From Lumnitzera littorea (taxonomy: Eukaryota; Streptophyta; Magnoliopsida; Myrtales; Combretaceae): a stretch of 64,000 nt of DNA. A model generated the notes under the pieces. That model searched no databases, had not been told where the DNA came from, and was given only the letters and a program-made list of their open reading frames with translations. A program made the position numbers and the translations under genes. Within the stretch, counting starts at the first letter, position 1, and each line of letters begins with the position of its first letter. Positions 50,120 to 62,150 of the stretch are shown piece after piece. Location: the NCBI GenBank assembly GCA_024138015.1, contig JAMXBB010000011.1, positions 73,158,189 through 73,222,188 on the forward strand, read 5' to 3'.

Positions 50120-50530
50120 CACAATTACAAGATCCTTAGGTCCATTAAGTCTTTGAAATTCATCACATAAGACTAGATTATATGCTTCATCAAGAGATTA
50201 AAATGGTTTCAAAACCAAAATCTGAGACCTTAGCATTGAAAAACTATCATTTAAACTAGTTTGTCCCAAATCTCCTTCGTCGAATTCATGTAGATAACCA
50301 TTGCTGCTATCTAAGGTGAAATTGATTGCAATAACCATGCAATAACCATGCAACAATTAAATTGTTGCACCTATTCCAGATCGAAAACAAAACATCCTCC
50401 TTTAATGGCATCGTAATTGTGCCATCAACAAAACTAGTCTTGTTTCGGATTGATAACGCCAAAAGAAAGGAACGACTCCATGTGTTGTAGTTGAGACTTG
50501 TGAGAATCGAAGACACAAGAATTGAATTCT
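50120..50530 (-). pseudogene. Copia gag N-terminus
   Basis: The piece LTSLNYNTWSRSFLLALSIRNKTSFVDGTITMP followed by IWNRCNNLIVAWLL matches the start of copia gag proteins (usually TGxNYxxWSRAM...). It lies ~90 bp downstream of the PBS, as expected, and is broken after about 69 codons. Confidence 0.85.
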
Positions 50531-50589
50531 GATTATCTGAATGGTGTACATAATATGGTGATGATATATCTTCTTATGGTGAAAGTTGT

Positions 50590-50602
50590 GGCTCTAATAC
50601 CA
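50590..50602 (-). other. Primer binding site of the copia element
   Basis: TGGTATTAGAGCC on the minus strand, directly adjoining the 5' LTR; complementary to initiator Met-tRNA apart from one position. Confidence 0.88.
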
Positions 50603-50830
50603 TGATGAAAACAGTAAATCAGTAGACTAATAGTTAAGAAATGGAGATAAATGAAAAGTGAACAAGAGAGGAACATAGAGAGAAGGTCAAGTGGATGAGG
50701 AAGAAGATGAAGCACAACATACAATATTTATACTTACAACTAGAACGAAAAAAAAAATGATCTAATACATACAAACATACAATAAATATAATACACCTAT
50801 AGTATATACAATTCTAAACTATGCTTAACA
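50603..50830 (-). repeat. 5' LTR of the copia element
   Basis: Minus strand TGTTAAGCATAGTTTAGAA ... GTTTTCATCA; canonical TG...CA ends. Aligns to 47277-47543. Confidence 0.9.
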
Positions 50831-50835
50831 TTATT

Positions 50836-52054
50836 TACTAGTGATGTAAATTAATATCTATCGGTATAATAATACTAATTATTAAGTAAGCCTTTATATT
50901 TCTATTATAAGGTTAAATTATTAAGGAAATATAATAAACACTCTATAATTATGGTAATACTTATATTTGACACTATCATAGTTGTTGATATTAGGGTAAA
51001 CAATATTATTAATAAGCAAAATATATTTGCTACAAGACACAAGAGCTAACAAAATTGAGATCGTGATTGTTATATGTTGTAAATGTCAATAGTTAATATA
51101 GAAGGCTTAAGGTAATATTTAGCAATATAATTTTAGAAGGGTAGTATGTTTATAAATGGGGCTAAGACTATGTAGATTTTAATAGTTAATTTCTATAAAG
51201 CTCTAAAATAGTGACCTTTCATGATATATAATGTTGTATTATTAAATGTAAGATAATAATAACATTCTTTAAGGAATAGTTAAATCAGACTATTTAACTA
51301 AATACGAAAAAATAAAATAAAAACTTATTAATGTTAAGTAGGTCCACAGGTTGAATTTGGAACCTGTTTACTAAATCTATTTAATAAACAAGTTCACAAT
51401 CAAGTCTAAGACTCAGACTCAAACCAAGACACGAATTTAAACGTGTTTAGATAAGTATGACTCGTTTGTATCTCATGTCGATTTTTTTCATACATATACC
51501 AATTGAAATCATGCCATGCCCGAGTCTTGTAGATTAGGCCCCACATTGCAGCCTTAAAAACTGACCTAAAAATTTCAATCTCTTATTGGACTTATGCTTT
51601 AAAAAACCTAAGCATGACCAACTTAGCTATTAGTGTTTATTGATCATTATTATAGCATAATCACAATAGAGCAGATCAATATTTAAGAATAAGTTCAGAT
51701 ATGATATCAATATTTAAAAAGTTTAAATAAGAAATCAATGTTATATTGAGTAGTTCAAACAACTTGCTGTTATAACATCATTAAGTGAAGTTGATATAGC
51801 AGTTATCTACTACGTATCATTAAGGTGGCGCTGAGTTGGCCATAGTGTAGCTATGAAATTATAAATAAAAATAAAAAATATAAAAAAAAATATAATTGTA
51901 TTTTTTGAAACATTGATCTTCTATTTGAACTTATCTCCAAATGTTGATCCCTTTTAGTATAAGTCCATACCACATCATTGCCTTTAGGCCAAGCTTAAGT
52001 TCACATTATGTTCTATCCTTAATGTTTTTTTTTCCCCCAAACTATCATTACATC
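50836..52054. other. Intergenic, no gene seen
   Basis: A/T-rich sequence with no coding similarity or clear repeats. Confidence 0.5.
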
Positions 52055-52430
52055 ATATTTGGTATACAGGAATAAGCCAAAATAAAATTGCAATTATAGG
52101 TTCTATTCTCTTTCCTACGTTTAGAAATAATTTTAAAAGGTAGAATTGTAATTCTATGGAATAAGTGATTTTAGCTTTAAAGGGAAATTTAATTCCACTT
52201 ATGAGAAGGCATAATCACGATTCTATTTCGCCTTCATTAATTATCATTGATTAAAATTACTTGTTTGACCTCCAAACTAATTATAGCATCTAATAATTAA
52301 GGACATATTTGACAAATACTCTTAAATATACATTCCATTCCTTTTGGTAGGCATTTTTAAACACAAGGATAGATTTATCATTCTAATTTTAATTTCCTTC
52401 CATTTTATATCGTTCCTGCAAACCAAACAT
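52055..52430. mobile_element. Probable MITE (TTTGGT-type)
   Basis: Ends ATATTTGGTATACAGGAA (52055-52072) and the inverted ATGTTTGGTTTGCAGGAA (52430-52413), 18 bp with three mismatches. The interior is full of GGAAT/ATTCC motifs, as in plant TTTGGT MITEs. Target duplication not resolved. Confidence 0.6.
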
Positions 52431-52698
52431 AACGTTGGTATTCACATAAAGTTTTAAAAGTTTAAAGCTTAAATAGGTGAAAACGGGGTGTTTACATTAG
52501 CTTTCATCAAAGCATTACCCCAAACTGATTTAATTGCTTGAAAATGAAGAACAATAACTAAAAGTTCCATTAGTTATAGAAGTTACATCAAGACGCTACA
52601 TATATTAAGATATAAGAAGTCACAATAGTTTATGAAGAAAATAGTATCAACAACCTACGGACTCTACCATAAATCATGTTAACCCATACTTGTGACTA

Positions 52699-53509
52699 TG
52701 TTACGACAAGAATAAAAAGACACTTGAAGAAGATTATGCATGTTACTATTATTATCCATTACTTTACTTTCAATACTTTAAGTGTTTGCACTTAATTGCT
52801 TTATAATATCTCGTAACTCTTGCTTAAATGATGTAACTTCTTCTTCCATGTCACTTGATTAAGTTTAAGGAGCCATGACAATGAGAGCACAAAAATTGTT
52901 AGGTCTAGGCTACTTCTATCTCACTATTAACAAGAAGACCTTAGAAATAAAAGATGCTTAAGCTCTCGATTCTTCTTCACCTCGAATCCTCTTTCTCCCT
53001 CACTTTAGGGTTGTCATCAAGGTAATGTACAAACCGTAAGAATCTCACTAGGCTTAAGAACTTTGTTGCATAGTAGATTATATATAATTATTGTAAATAG
53101 TGGAATAACAGCCATCACAACTCAATATAGGAGAGAAAATAATAGAAAAGCTAAAATATAAAAAGGAAGAAATATCTGAAAGGGGATCATCATCAACCCT
53201 GACAAATTTTTGTATCTTCTTTCTTCTTTCCTTTCTTGGAGTTTGGCAAGCTCAAAATATGCCAAGACTATTGTGATAGTATCTTGTACAAACAAATTAA
53301 GAACTATTAGTATCAATCTATCAACTTAATATCAATTATTGATTCAAACACAAGAGATTAGCGAGATTTTAGGTTTTGTACATTACCTTAATAACAACCT
53401 TAAAGTGAGAGAGAGACAATTCGAGATAAAGAAGAATCTAGAGAGTCAAGATCTTTTATTTCTAAAGTTTTCTTGTTAATAGAAAGATAAAAGTAGGATG
53501 GGCCTAACA
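52699..53509 (+). repeat. 5' LTR of gypsy element 2 (with inverted insert)
   Basis: Begins TGTTACGACAAG and ends GGGCCTAACA. After 34 bp it is interrupted by about 300 bp (52733-53035) that is the reverse complement of 53372-53690, that is, of this element's own LTR end plus gag start. The rest aligns with the 3' LTR. Confidence 0.88.
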
Positions 53510-53530
53510 ATTTTTTATGCGCTCATTGTC

Positions 53531-55355
53531 ATGGCTCTTCAAACTTAGTTAAGTAACATGGAAGAAGAATTTGCATCATTCAATCAAAAAATAACAAGAA
53601 TTGTAAGATATTGTGAAGCAATTAAGTACATGCATCCAAAGTACTAAAAGTAGAGTCATAGATAAAATTACTAACATGCAAAATTAGATGAATACTAATT
53701 CTCACCATTCTGAGCATAATACTTCATCATTATCTTCTTTTGATCATTCTAACAATTTATTGAGGGGAATCAAACTTTTAAGATTCCTAAACTCAACGGT
53801 ACAAATCCTTTAGGATGGATATTCAAGGAAAACCATTTTCTCAATTTTCATAGAGTTCCCAAATGAACAACGAATCACTATAGCATCATTTGCTATGGAG
53901 GATCAGGTGCTTAAGTGGTATTAATGGATACACTTAAACCAATAACTCAATTCTTCGGCAAATTTCACTAAAGCCATTGAATATCTTTTTAGCCCATTAA
54001 CATACAAGGATATACAAGGTAAACTCTCAAATTGAATATAAGCAAATTTGTTGAAGAGTATTAGTTTGAGTTTGAAAGTTTATCAAATAGAGTCAATGGC
54101 ATACTTAAATATAGAGCTCTGTAGGCAAGTTAAATGAGCCAATCTGCCCTAACTCGCTTTAGCCTGCTTGCAAATGCAAGTTAAAATTTTTAGTTCAACC
54201 TGTCTCACCAAGGATTGGTGGGTTAAGTAATCCAATCATATGGATAGTTGCTAAGTCTGCATCGTAAATCACAATACCACCTTGAAAAATAAGCATAAGG
54301 GATGTCTCAATACAATATCACTTTTCGAAATATGAATATGCATTTTACATTTATCATTTTTATAACATATTTTTTATATGAAAGTGATACGAAATTCAAC
54401 AAAAAGATCACAGGGAAAAAGAAAGTCTAAGTAAAAAGGCATATTTGTATATTGACAAACCTCAATATTCCATTACATTCAATTTTGAAAAAAAAAAAAA
54501 GAAGAAGAAAATAAGTCGTAGTTAAATTGAACTTTGGTATAAGAAAACTAGTGTACTGAATAATAATTGGAAATATCACGTATAAAAGAAGGTTATCTAT
54601 ATAATTGTAATTTCGAATACAATCGCTCCATACATATTTTATTGATTATCATCCTTATAATATCTTTTCAATTGAGTGAGTGCAAAAAATAAGGAAACTG
54701 ACATACGGGTGTATATTGAAAAAAAAAAAATCTTTATGTGGTAAAGCATCATTTTTAAAGCTCAATAGGCCAACCCACCTTATAATGACCTTATTGGCTT
54801 TAACCTAGGGGTTAAGCGAGGCAACCTAAAATAGTCTGTATTTAAGTGAATTAAAATTTTCAAGTCCAACCTGCTTTTTTATGCAAGTTAAATGGGTCAG
54901 GCCGCATTACTTACCCCACTTGTAGAGCTCTACATGAATCTTTTATTGTAAGTTATTTCATTTCTAGCTTGAAAAATACCATCAGAAGAGATGTACAAAT
55001 TACTAAACTTGATTCAACAATACAAGCGATTAAATTAACCAAAATGTACGAAGCAAAGTATGCTAATCAATTTCAAAACCACTATATATTCTTTCCCCAA
55101 TATACATAAACACCTTACCAATTTTTAAATAGTCCTTACCATTATCATCTACATTATCTATTCTTTCTCATCCATTACAACCATTACCTGTTTCTTCCTC
55201 TAAACTACTACTCTTACCTACTCCAATATCATCCAAACAACCTTTAGCCATTCAAAAATTATTTTAAACTACAAAGATGCTTGTCGAAGAGAGTAACGGT
55301 TATGTTATATTTGTGATAAGAAATTCATTAAGGGTCGTAAATGTAAAGTGAAATT
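53531..55355 (+). pseudogene. Gypsy element 2 gag
   Basis: Starts after the LTR with an ATG at 53531. Recognisable pieces: FESLSNRVNGI up to 54103, then, beyond a hAT MITE, ESFIVSYFISSLKNTIRRDVQ and IQAIKLTKMYEAKYANQ (54937-55070). These match the capsid C-terminal half of plant chromovirus gag. The N-terminal half and zinc knuckle are too degraded to trace with confidence. Many stops. Confidence 0.8.
54112..54932. mobile_element. Non-autonomous hAT element in gag
   Basis: Inverted ends TAGAGCTCTGTAGGCAAG and TAGAGCTCTACAAGTGG, with further inverted similarity inside (AAGTTAAATGxG(C/T)C and CAGGTTG-type blocks). The proposed 8-bp duplication is cttaaata (54104-54111) / catgaatc (54933-54940), matching at 5 of 8. 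Removing the element plus one copy restores the gag reading RVNGIHESFIVSYF at the correct length. The end sequence resembles TAGAGCTATACAAAC at 5642, next to the hAT transposase relic. An alternative boundary with the palindrome agagctct as duplication fits gag less well. Confidence 0.75.
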
Positions 55356-55880
55356 TTGCTTCTTTTAAAAGATGAGAACAATGATAATGTAGATGAGATA
55401 GAAATTGTACCTAAAGAACAAGAAGTTCCCCAACAAAATAATAGTTCTCGTATTATTAGTCTTCACACACTATTAGGAATACAAGTACCTCGTACTTTGA
55501 GATTTAAGGGATATATTAACAATCTTGTTGCTTCAATTATGATAGATTCTAGTAATACTCATAATTTTTTGCAATCAGGACTAGCTGCTCATTTAGGTTT
55601 TACTATTTTGCCTTCCCTAAGTTTTTGACTATTTATTAGTAATGGAAGCCAATTGTTTTGTAAAGGACAATGTTTAGATGTGCTCTACATAGATATGGGG
55701 ACTTACATATACAATTTCATTTTATGTACTACCAATTCAAGAATTTAGATTTGTTCTAGTAGTGCATTGGTTACAAGCTTTATGCCTTATCACCGTTGAT
55801 TATAATAAGTTGGCAATAGAGTTTTGTATTAAGGTGTCAAAATTTGACTTACTAGGAAAATGGGGACATTTTACGTCCCA
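55356..55880 (+). pseudogene. Gypsy element 2 protease
   Basis: ISLHTLLGIQVPRTLRFKGYI, then the active site IMIDSSNTHNFLQ (Asp codon at 55545), where the usual DSG is DSS, and GLAAHLGFTILP. The frame stops at 55628 and continues with shifts. It would cleave the gag-pol polyprotein. Confidence 0.85.
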
Positions 55881-55999
55881 TATCACATCATTAGTTTAAA
55901 AGATTGATGCAAATAAATGTAGTAATCTCATGTTTTCAATTATTGGTTTAGGAAATCCATGATTCCATAGAGATTACTACCAGTAATGATGCTTTGAAG

Positions 56000-56830
56000 C
56001 AAACATTAGATAGATATTATCGGATTTTTGAGATACCTTCATCATTACCTCTATTGCAAACCATTTAGCATTAATTCATTTAACTAATGGTGCTTCTCTA
56101 GTGAATGTTAGGCCTTATAGTTACTCGCATTTAAAAAATAAATAAAATAGAAAAGCAAGTTGCTTACATGTTAAAAAAGGTTTGATTCAAAATAGCAATA
56201 TCATCTATAGTTCTTTTTAGTGAAAAGGAAAGATGGAACTTGGAGATTTTATATAGATTATAAAGTATTCAATAAGGCAACTAGTAACAAATGAATTTCC
56301 AACTCCAACCATCGATGAATTGTTAGATGAGTTATACAAGGCATCTAATTTTTCTAAATTAGATTTAGAGTAAGCTACCATCAAATAAAAATGCACCCAA
56401 AGGACATTGCTATGACCGCTTTTTGAAGAAATAAGGGTTATTATGAATTTGTTATAATGCCTTTTGGCTTGAATAACGCACTAACTACATTTTAAGTCAT
56501 GATGAATAGGATATTTCAACCTTACTTGAGAAAGTTGTCATCGTTTTCTTTAATGACATACTTGTTTATAGTCAGACCATGGAGCAACATATTAAGCAGT
56601 TAGCTAAATTTATTTAAGTTCTTTAAGAACATGATTTTTCTCTCAAGGAAAGTAAATGCTCTTTTGGACAATAAGATTGAATGTTCGGGGCATATTGTAT
56701 CTTCTTAAGGTGTGCAACCAAAGAATACTAAAGTCAAAGCATAAGGAATTGGCCAGTACCGGTAAGTGTTAAACAGCTCTGAGCATTTTAAGACTTATCA
56801 AGATATTATCAAAGATTCATAAGAGGTTAT
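56000..56830 (+). pseudogene. Gypsy element 2 reverse transcriptase
   Basis: Traceable across frames: FPTPTIDELLDELYKASNFSKLDL, then KMHPKDIAMTAF, GYYEFVIMPFGLNNA, FQPYLRK and VIVFFNDILVYS. The active site at 56549-56557 reads F-N-D instead of F-D-D, so one catalytic Asp is lost. Several frameshifts. Confidence 0.88.
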
Positions 56831-56869
56831 GCTATAATTGCATGTCATCTTACAGACCTATTATAGAAA

Positions 56870-57320
56870 GATAATTTTCAATTAAATGATCAAGAAATGG
56901 CAAAATTTAATCATCTCAAAGATGCTTTATGTAATGCCCCAATTCTTGCTTTGCCTGGTTTTTCCAAGCAGCATATTGTTGAAATAGATACTTCAAGAGT
57001 TGGTGTAGGGGCTATTTTAATTCAATCAGGGCATTCGTTGGCTTATTTAGTAAGAAGCTTCCTTTACATTTAAGGAGGGCTTCTGCTTATTTTAGCAAGT
57101 GGTATGCCATTATGTAAGCAGTTAAGAAGTAATGTCAATATTTGTTATGGGCGCATTTTATTATTTAAATAGACCACAAAAGCCTTAAAGAAGTTTGACA
57201 TAAGTAATTTAAATCCCAAAACAACAGAGTACATACTTAAGCTCATGGGGCATGATTGCTTTATTGTGTATAAAGTAGGTATATAATAGTTGATGCCTTA
57301 TCTCAACAAATGATTAATGA
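56870..57320 (+). pseudogene. Gypsy element 2 RNase H
   Basis: MAKFNHLKDALCNAPILALPGFSK, then IVEIDTSRVGVGAILIQSGHSLAY with the first catalytic Asp. Degraded DQKSLKE-like and TTEYILKLMGHDCFIVYKVG traces follow to the integrase junction. Confidence 0.87.
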
Positions 57321-57359
57321 GAAAATTATTTTGTAATTTTTTCACCTCACTTTAAATTG

Positions 57360-58560
57360 GTAGACACCTTAAAGCAAGTATATGAGAATATCTTATTTTT
57401 GGAAAGTTTATTTCTGACTTGAATGAAGGAAAGGTACTAAAATGGGACTTGAAATGGCATAATAAACTCTTACTCTACATAGCTTTTTCTAGTGCCTATT
57501 TCTCAATTATTACATAAATATCATTCATCTTTAAGTTCAAGTCATTTTTGGAGTGTTGAAAACTTATAAAAGGGTGGCATCCAAATTTTACTAGGAGCAT
57601 ATGAAATCTATGGTAGAGGAATTCATAAAAAGGTATCTCATTTATCAACAAGTCAAATATTTGACTCACTCTCTAGCCAGCTTATTAGAATTTCTCCCTG
57701 TTCCTGAGCGCATCTGGGAAGATATTATTTGGAATTTAATCACATGTCTAACCAAATTTCAGGCTTTTAATCATTTTTATAGTTATGGACAGGCTTTCTA
57801 AGTATAATCATTCGGGTGTCCTAGAGTCAACATTTACAACTACGAATGTCAGTACTCTATTTTTACATATGGTTATGAAATCGCATGGACATCCCCATAC
57901 CATCGTATCAAATTGGGATCCAATATTCATGAGTAAATTTTAGAAGGAACTTCTTATACTAAGGAAGACAAAGTTATCAATGAGTAGCATTTACCATCCA
58001 CAAAGTAACGGACAAACGAAAGTTCTTAGCAAAGCTATTCAATAGTACCTATGGAGTTATGTCATGGAGTGTCCTCATAGATGGGTTCAACCATAGGCAA
58101 AATTTGCCTATATAAGTTTTTTCATAGTAGATCTCAAATGACACCATTTGAGATCGTGTATTGTAAGTCACCTCCTACTATTCCTTACTATGTTGGAGGA
58201 ACATCCAAGTTAGATGTGGTAGACATTAAACTATAGATGAGAAATAAGCTTCTTAAGTTGCTCAAGAAGAATTTAGGAAGTGCTCAAGTAAGAATGAAAC
58301 ATTTTGCAGATGGGAAATGTTCTAACATACAGTTGGCTCCTGGTGAATTACTGTTTGTCAAGCTTCAACCTTACAAACAACAATTATTAACTTAGGTACA
58401 CTATCAAAAGCTTTCCAAGAGATTTTTTGTTCCATTCTTTGTCTTAAAACAAGTTGGATCATGTGCCTATGAGTTGCAAGTTATGAAGTATTGAAAGATA
58501 CACAATGTTTTTATCTATCTTCTCTCAAAAAGACTCAACGCTGATTTATTCCATCATTGG
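57360..58560 (+). pseudogene. Gypsy element 2 integrase
   Basis: The open piece 57601-57801 reads LIYQQVKYLTHSLASLLEFLPVPERIWEDI, the zinc-binding C-terminal part and lead into the catalytic core. TFTTTNVS-type, SNWDPIF, KVTDKRK and GWVQP-like traces follow in shifting frames. The C-terminal part is LLKLLKKNLGSAQVRMKHFADGK, then GELLFVKLQPYKQ and KLSKRFFVPFFVLKQVGSCAYEL. Typical gypsy integrase order, heavily mutated. Confidence 0.85.
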
Positions 58561-58599
58561 AATTACCTAAGGAGGCTATTTGAAATCATCCATTATTAG

Positions 58600-58740
58600 A
58601 ACACTTGGCTATTTTAGATATCTGTTCAATAGATTTTAGTACAGTGGAAAGGACTTCTTCCAGAGCATAAGACTTAAAAAGATTATCAGCATTTTTGTGT
58701 GTCTTGAGGACGAGGTTGATTTTCATCTAGGGGAGGAAAA
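58600..58740 (+). pseudogene. Chromodomain trace and polypurine tract
   Basis: ILVQWKGLLPEHKTWKDYQHF, reading TGG for a nearby TAA-type loss, resembles the chromodomain core of chromovirus integrases (VLIKWKGLPxxxATWE). It is followed by LEDEVDFH and the polypurine tract at about 58727-58740. In working elements this domain steers insertion to particular chromatin. Confidence 0.72.
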
Positions 58741-59215
58741 CACTATGACAAGGACAAAAAGACACTTGAAGAAGCCAAGTTTGCTTAAGGACTTTGTTAC
58801 AAAGTAGATTGTATACAACTAGTAGTTACTATAAATAGTACAATAATAATAATCTCAATAGAATACAGGAGGGAAGATAACGAAAAAAGCAGAAATATAA
58901 AAAGGAAAAAAAAAAACTGAAAAGGGATTATCATCACCCTTGACAATTTCTGTTGTCTTCTTTCCTTTCTTGGAGTTTGGCAAGCTTGAAATCTACTAAG
59001 ACCATTGCAATAGGCATAAACAAATTAAGAATTAGTTATCATCAATCTATCAGCTTAATATCAAAGAGTAATTCAAATACAAGAGATCGATGAGATTTTT
59101 AAGGTTGTATAAGTGAAAGAGAGAAGGGATTCAAGATAAAGAAAAATCGAGAGAGTTGGGATCAGATCCCAGGATTTTCTTATTAATAGTGAGATAAAAG
59201 TGGGCTGACCTAACA
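58741..59215 (+). repeat. 3' LTR of gypsy element 2
   Basis: 475 bp, from CACTATGACAAGG to GACCTAACA; aligns to both halves of the 5' LTR and lacks its inverted insert. The start dinucleotide has decayed. Confidence 0.88.
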
Positions 59216-59220
59216 GGCTA

Positions 59221-62150
59221 ATATAAATTTAATCTAAACTAAACAATCCGAATTATGCTTCAAGCTTTAGGCCCTTTCTAAATGTAGAAAAAAATGGAGA
59301 CTAAACATGCTACAATGTTTTTGAAATCCTAGTATTTATACAAATACGATACACCGATATGGCATCCATATCCCCAAACTATATATTTTTTTCCTCTATA
59401 AGCGCCGCCCTATTCAAATCTCTCATTATGAGTCTATGAAGCCTTCTCTTCATGGTATGTGGCTGGATATGGACTTTGACTTCGTCAAGTGCATATTACA
59501 AACATCCGACTCTTCCTAACTGGAGAATTCATTTGGAGCATGTTTGCGAATGTCGATTGATTCTCAAGAGATTTGAATTTTACGTAATGGAGTTAGATCC
59601 TATAACAATATCAATTATATTTTGATAACTTTTTGCCTCCAATCCCGGTTCTTGGAATTCCTCAATGCCTACAAAAACATTAGGGTGAGGAAAATCGTAG
59701 CTATAAACCTTTGGTATTAACGTGTATAAACATGATAAATGCGTAAGCTATTTGCTCTTTGCTTTTGACATAATTTTCCACGTGTGGCTGTTTCCTCTGT
59801 GATATTATTTCATCTTATCACATATAAATAAAATAGTTGGGTGAAGGGGGAAAAAAAAAAAGATATGACAACATATGTTAATATGTTATTACTCTTTATA
59901 TATAAATCATGATACATTATTTATGGCTCTATCATTTACTTTCTTCATATTTAATATAATGGCAAAATAAATCACAAGAATTAAACAATCCATACTCTAT
60001 TTAAAGATTAAGAATTATATATCCAATACGTAGAATCGTCAAGGATTCCGTAGAATCGGGACATAGAATTGAAACATAAAAACGTAAGTTTTTACATTCT
60101 ACATAAAATAGCTTTCAAAAACTATAAATATACTTATAAATTCATAAGAACATTGAAATATATAATATAAATAAAGAAATTCAATATAAACTTTAGACAC
60201 AATATAAGTTAAAGTACAAATGATTAAAAAAATTATTATTCTAATGTATAAAACTAAAATATAAATATTAGTATTGGTATAAATTACACTATAATATAAA
60301 TTATTATGATAAAATACTAAACTAGAAAAAATAAATCATCAAATGTCTTATCATCAATAAAATTACTATAAGACTAGTTGCAAATCTTTTTTTACCAACA
60401 ATAGGGGAAAGGGGATTCAAACTTTGGCCCATTCTAATAAAAGATTAATAATGATGCCATTAAACTACAACAATCTTAACACAAATCATATATTAGTAAG
60501 AGAAAATAATTTACATAATTATTATCATCGTTATTATTGCCATCATTACAAAATACTATTCATACTATCGCTAATAGTATCATCTCTTCATATTCTAAGT
60601 CCCTAAAGCATTGGTTCATACTTTATCTTTAATAGTACTAATGTCATAAATCTCTTAATCGTTTTCATTCGTATTCCTATAAGACATGACTCTTAATATC
60701 TATAAGTACACTAACCTTATGTATAATATTATGTTTATCTTTTTTCTTATCTCTTACTCCTAATAGAATATTCAACAAATCATCATTCGATAAATTAAAT
60801 ATATCTTCTTCCTTAATTATTTATTCATCTTTGGTAAGAGATTTTAAACAGTAAAACTAGCAATGTAATCAATATAAGTTAAAGAAGTAAACATAATCTC
60901 ATTTCACTTATAGTTTTGATTCTCTTGCCCTAAATCATAGAAGCCTAGTTTTTTTTCTTAGTTTTAATAATTCATTATATCTTAATCAAGTAGCATAGAA
61001 CTGGTAGAATCATACACGTAAATCGTGATCCTATCGTGAGTTTATTAAGAAATTATTTTGTATATAATTCAACTCAAAAAGGATTGGTAAAATCGTAAAC
61101 TCGTAAAAACATTCAAGTAGACTCATAAAAACATACGAGTAGATTCGCAATTTCGACAACCATAGCTATATGATTTTCCTAATGTTTCCTATTTTTCTTC
61201 TTTTTAAAATGCATGACAAATGTGGGGAAGAATAATTACTATTTATAAATGTGGTGGTCCAATTGATATGGCCATATATGTGGAGGTGTAATATAGAGAG
61301 TAATTTGAAGAGGATGATAGGGAGGAGCAACACTTAGCATATGGAATACACAAGTTATGGAGAAGAGAGCTTAAGGCCTTAACCATATAGCTCTTAAGCA
61401 ATTGGGCTTATCCTTCGTTTGATAAGGGGCTTAATTGATCTTTGTTCTTTCTTCTTAAATTATGTTAAATAAGGAGGCATATCTAAGTATTTATGAACTT
61501 GTGTGTTTAATGACATCTATGAGATTACATTTATAATTTACAAATGATACCATTAATTTTTTATTTCAATAACCTTGTTATGAACTTGAGCCTATAGCCC
61601 TCTTTGTTAAGTACATGAGCTTACATAAAAGTATTACGAGTGGATTGACTGATCCAACAATCATTGTTTCAACACAATTAAATTAAATTTCTCTCAATCA
61701 TCTCAAATATTGGTTGAACTCTCTAAATACTATTATTTAGTTTAAGAAGTTAAGCATAAATTAATAATAGATTTAACACAATATTCCATTGTAACTAATT
61801 TAGCCATCTGCATCATTAGCCCAAATTTTATAGCCACAATAAGAAAAGAAAATTTGAAACTACAGAAATATATTAAGAATAAGGAGAAGACTTAAGATAG
61901 AAAGCAAATGAGAGGAAAGAATTATGAGTGAAAGGAAATGAAAGAAAAATATTAATTTATATAGAGAGAGTGGGAAAAGAATTACAAGGAAAGGAAAAGA
62001 AAATATTTCATAATAAAAGAGTAATGTACTTCGCTATGACACATATATTATCATTACTTGCACTAATTTTAAAGGTCAAATCGGATTAATAAGAAAGAGG
62101 GAAAAGATTCCAATGGTAACAAAACAACAACCCAATTGAAAGAGTAAAGC
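59221..62150. other. Intergenic, repeat relics only
   Basis: No gene recognised. Around 60405-60480 the plus strand has a GGATTCAAAC...GATGCCATTAAACTACAA motif whose inverted counterpart occurs at 63280-63350; such stretches are common in plant transposon relics. 61860-62000 is A/G-rich. Confidence 0.45.

Larger units (their letters stand above)
47277..50830 (-). mobile_element. Ty1-copia element lacking integrase
   Basis: Complete ends: LTRs 47277-47543 and 50603-50830, a perfect ttatt duplication (47272-47276 and 50831-50835), PBS 50590-50602 and polypurine tract 47545-47556. On the minus strand the order is gag, protease, a short pre-integrase trace, RT, RNase H, as in copia elements, but integrase is missing and the total is only 3.55 kb. 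All frames are broken. The two LTRs differ at roughly one position in ten by eye, so the insertion is old. The gag and LTR style suggest an Ale/Retrofit-like lineage, a weak inference. Confidence 0.92.
52699..59215 (+). mobile_element. Ty3-gypsy element 2 (chromodomain type)
   Basis: Plus-oriented with LTRs 52699-53509 and 58741-59215, and a target duplication gacta (52694-52698) / ggcta (59216-59220) with one mismatch. Internal order is gag, protease, RT, RNase H, integrase, chromodomain trace, then a polypurine tract CTAGGGGAGGAAAA ending at 58740. The protein sequences differ from gypsy element 1, so it is a separate lineage (chromovirus). All frames are broken. A hAT MITE interrupts gag, and the 5' LTR contains an inverted self-copy. 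Confidence 0.92.

Noticed and set aside
54113..54931. Palindrome agagctct as an exact 8-bp target duplication of the gag MITE
   Set aside because: It is part of the inverted termini themselves, and using it adds residues to gag that the family lacks; the decayed cttaaata/catgaatc pair fits better.
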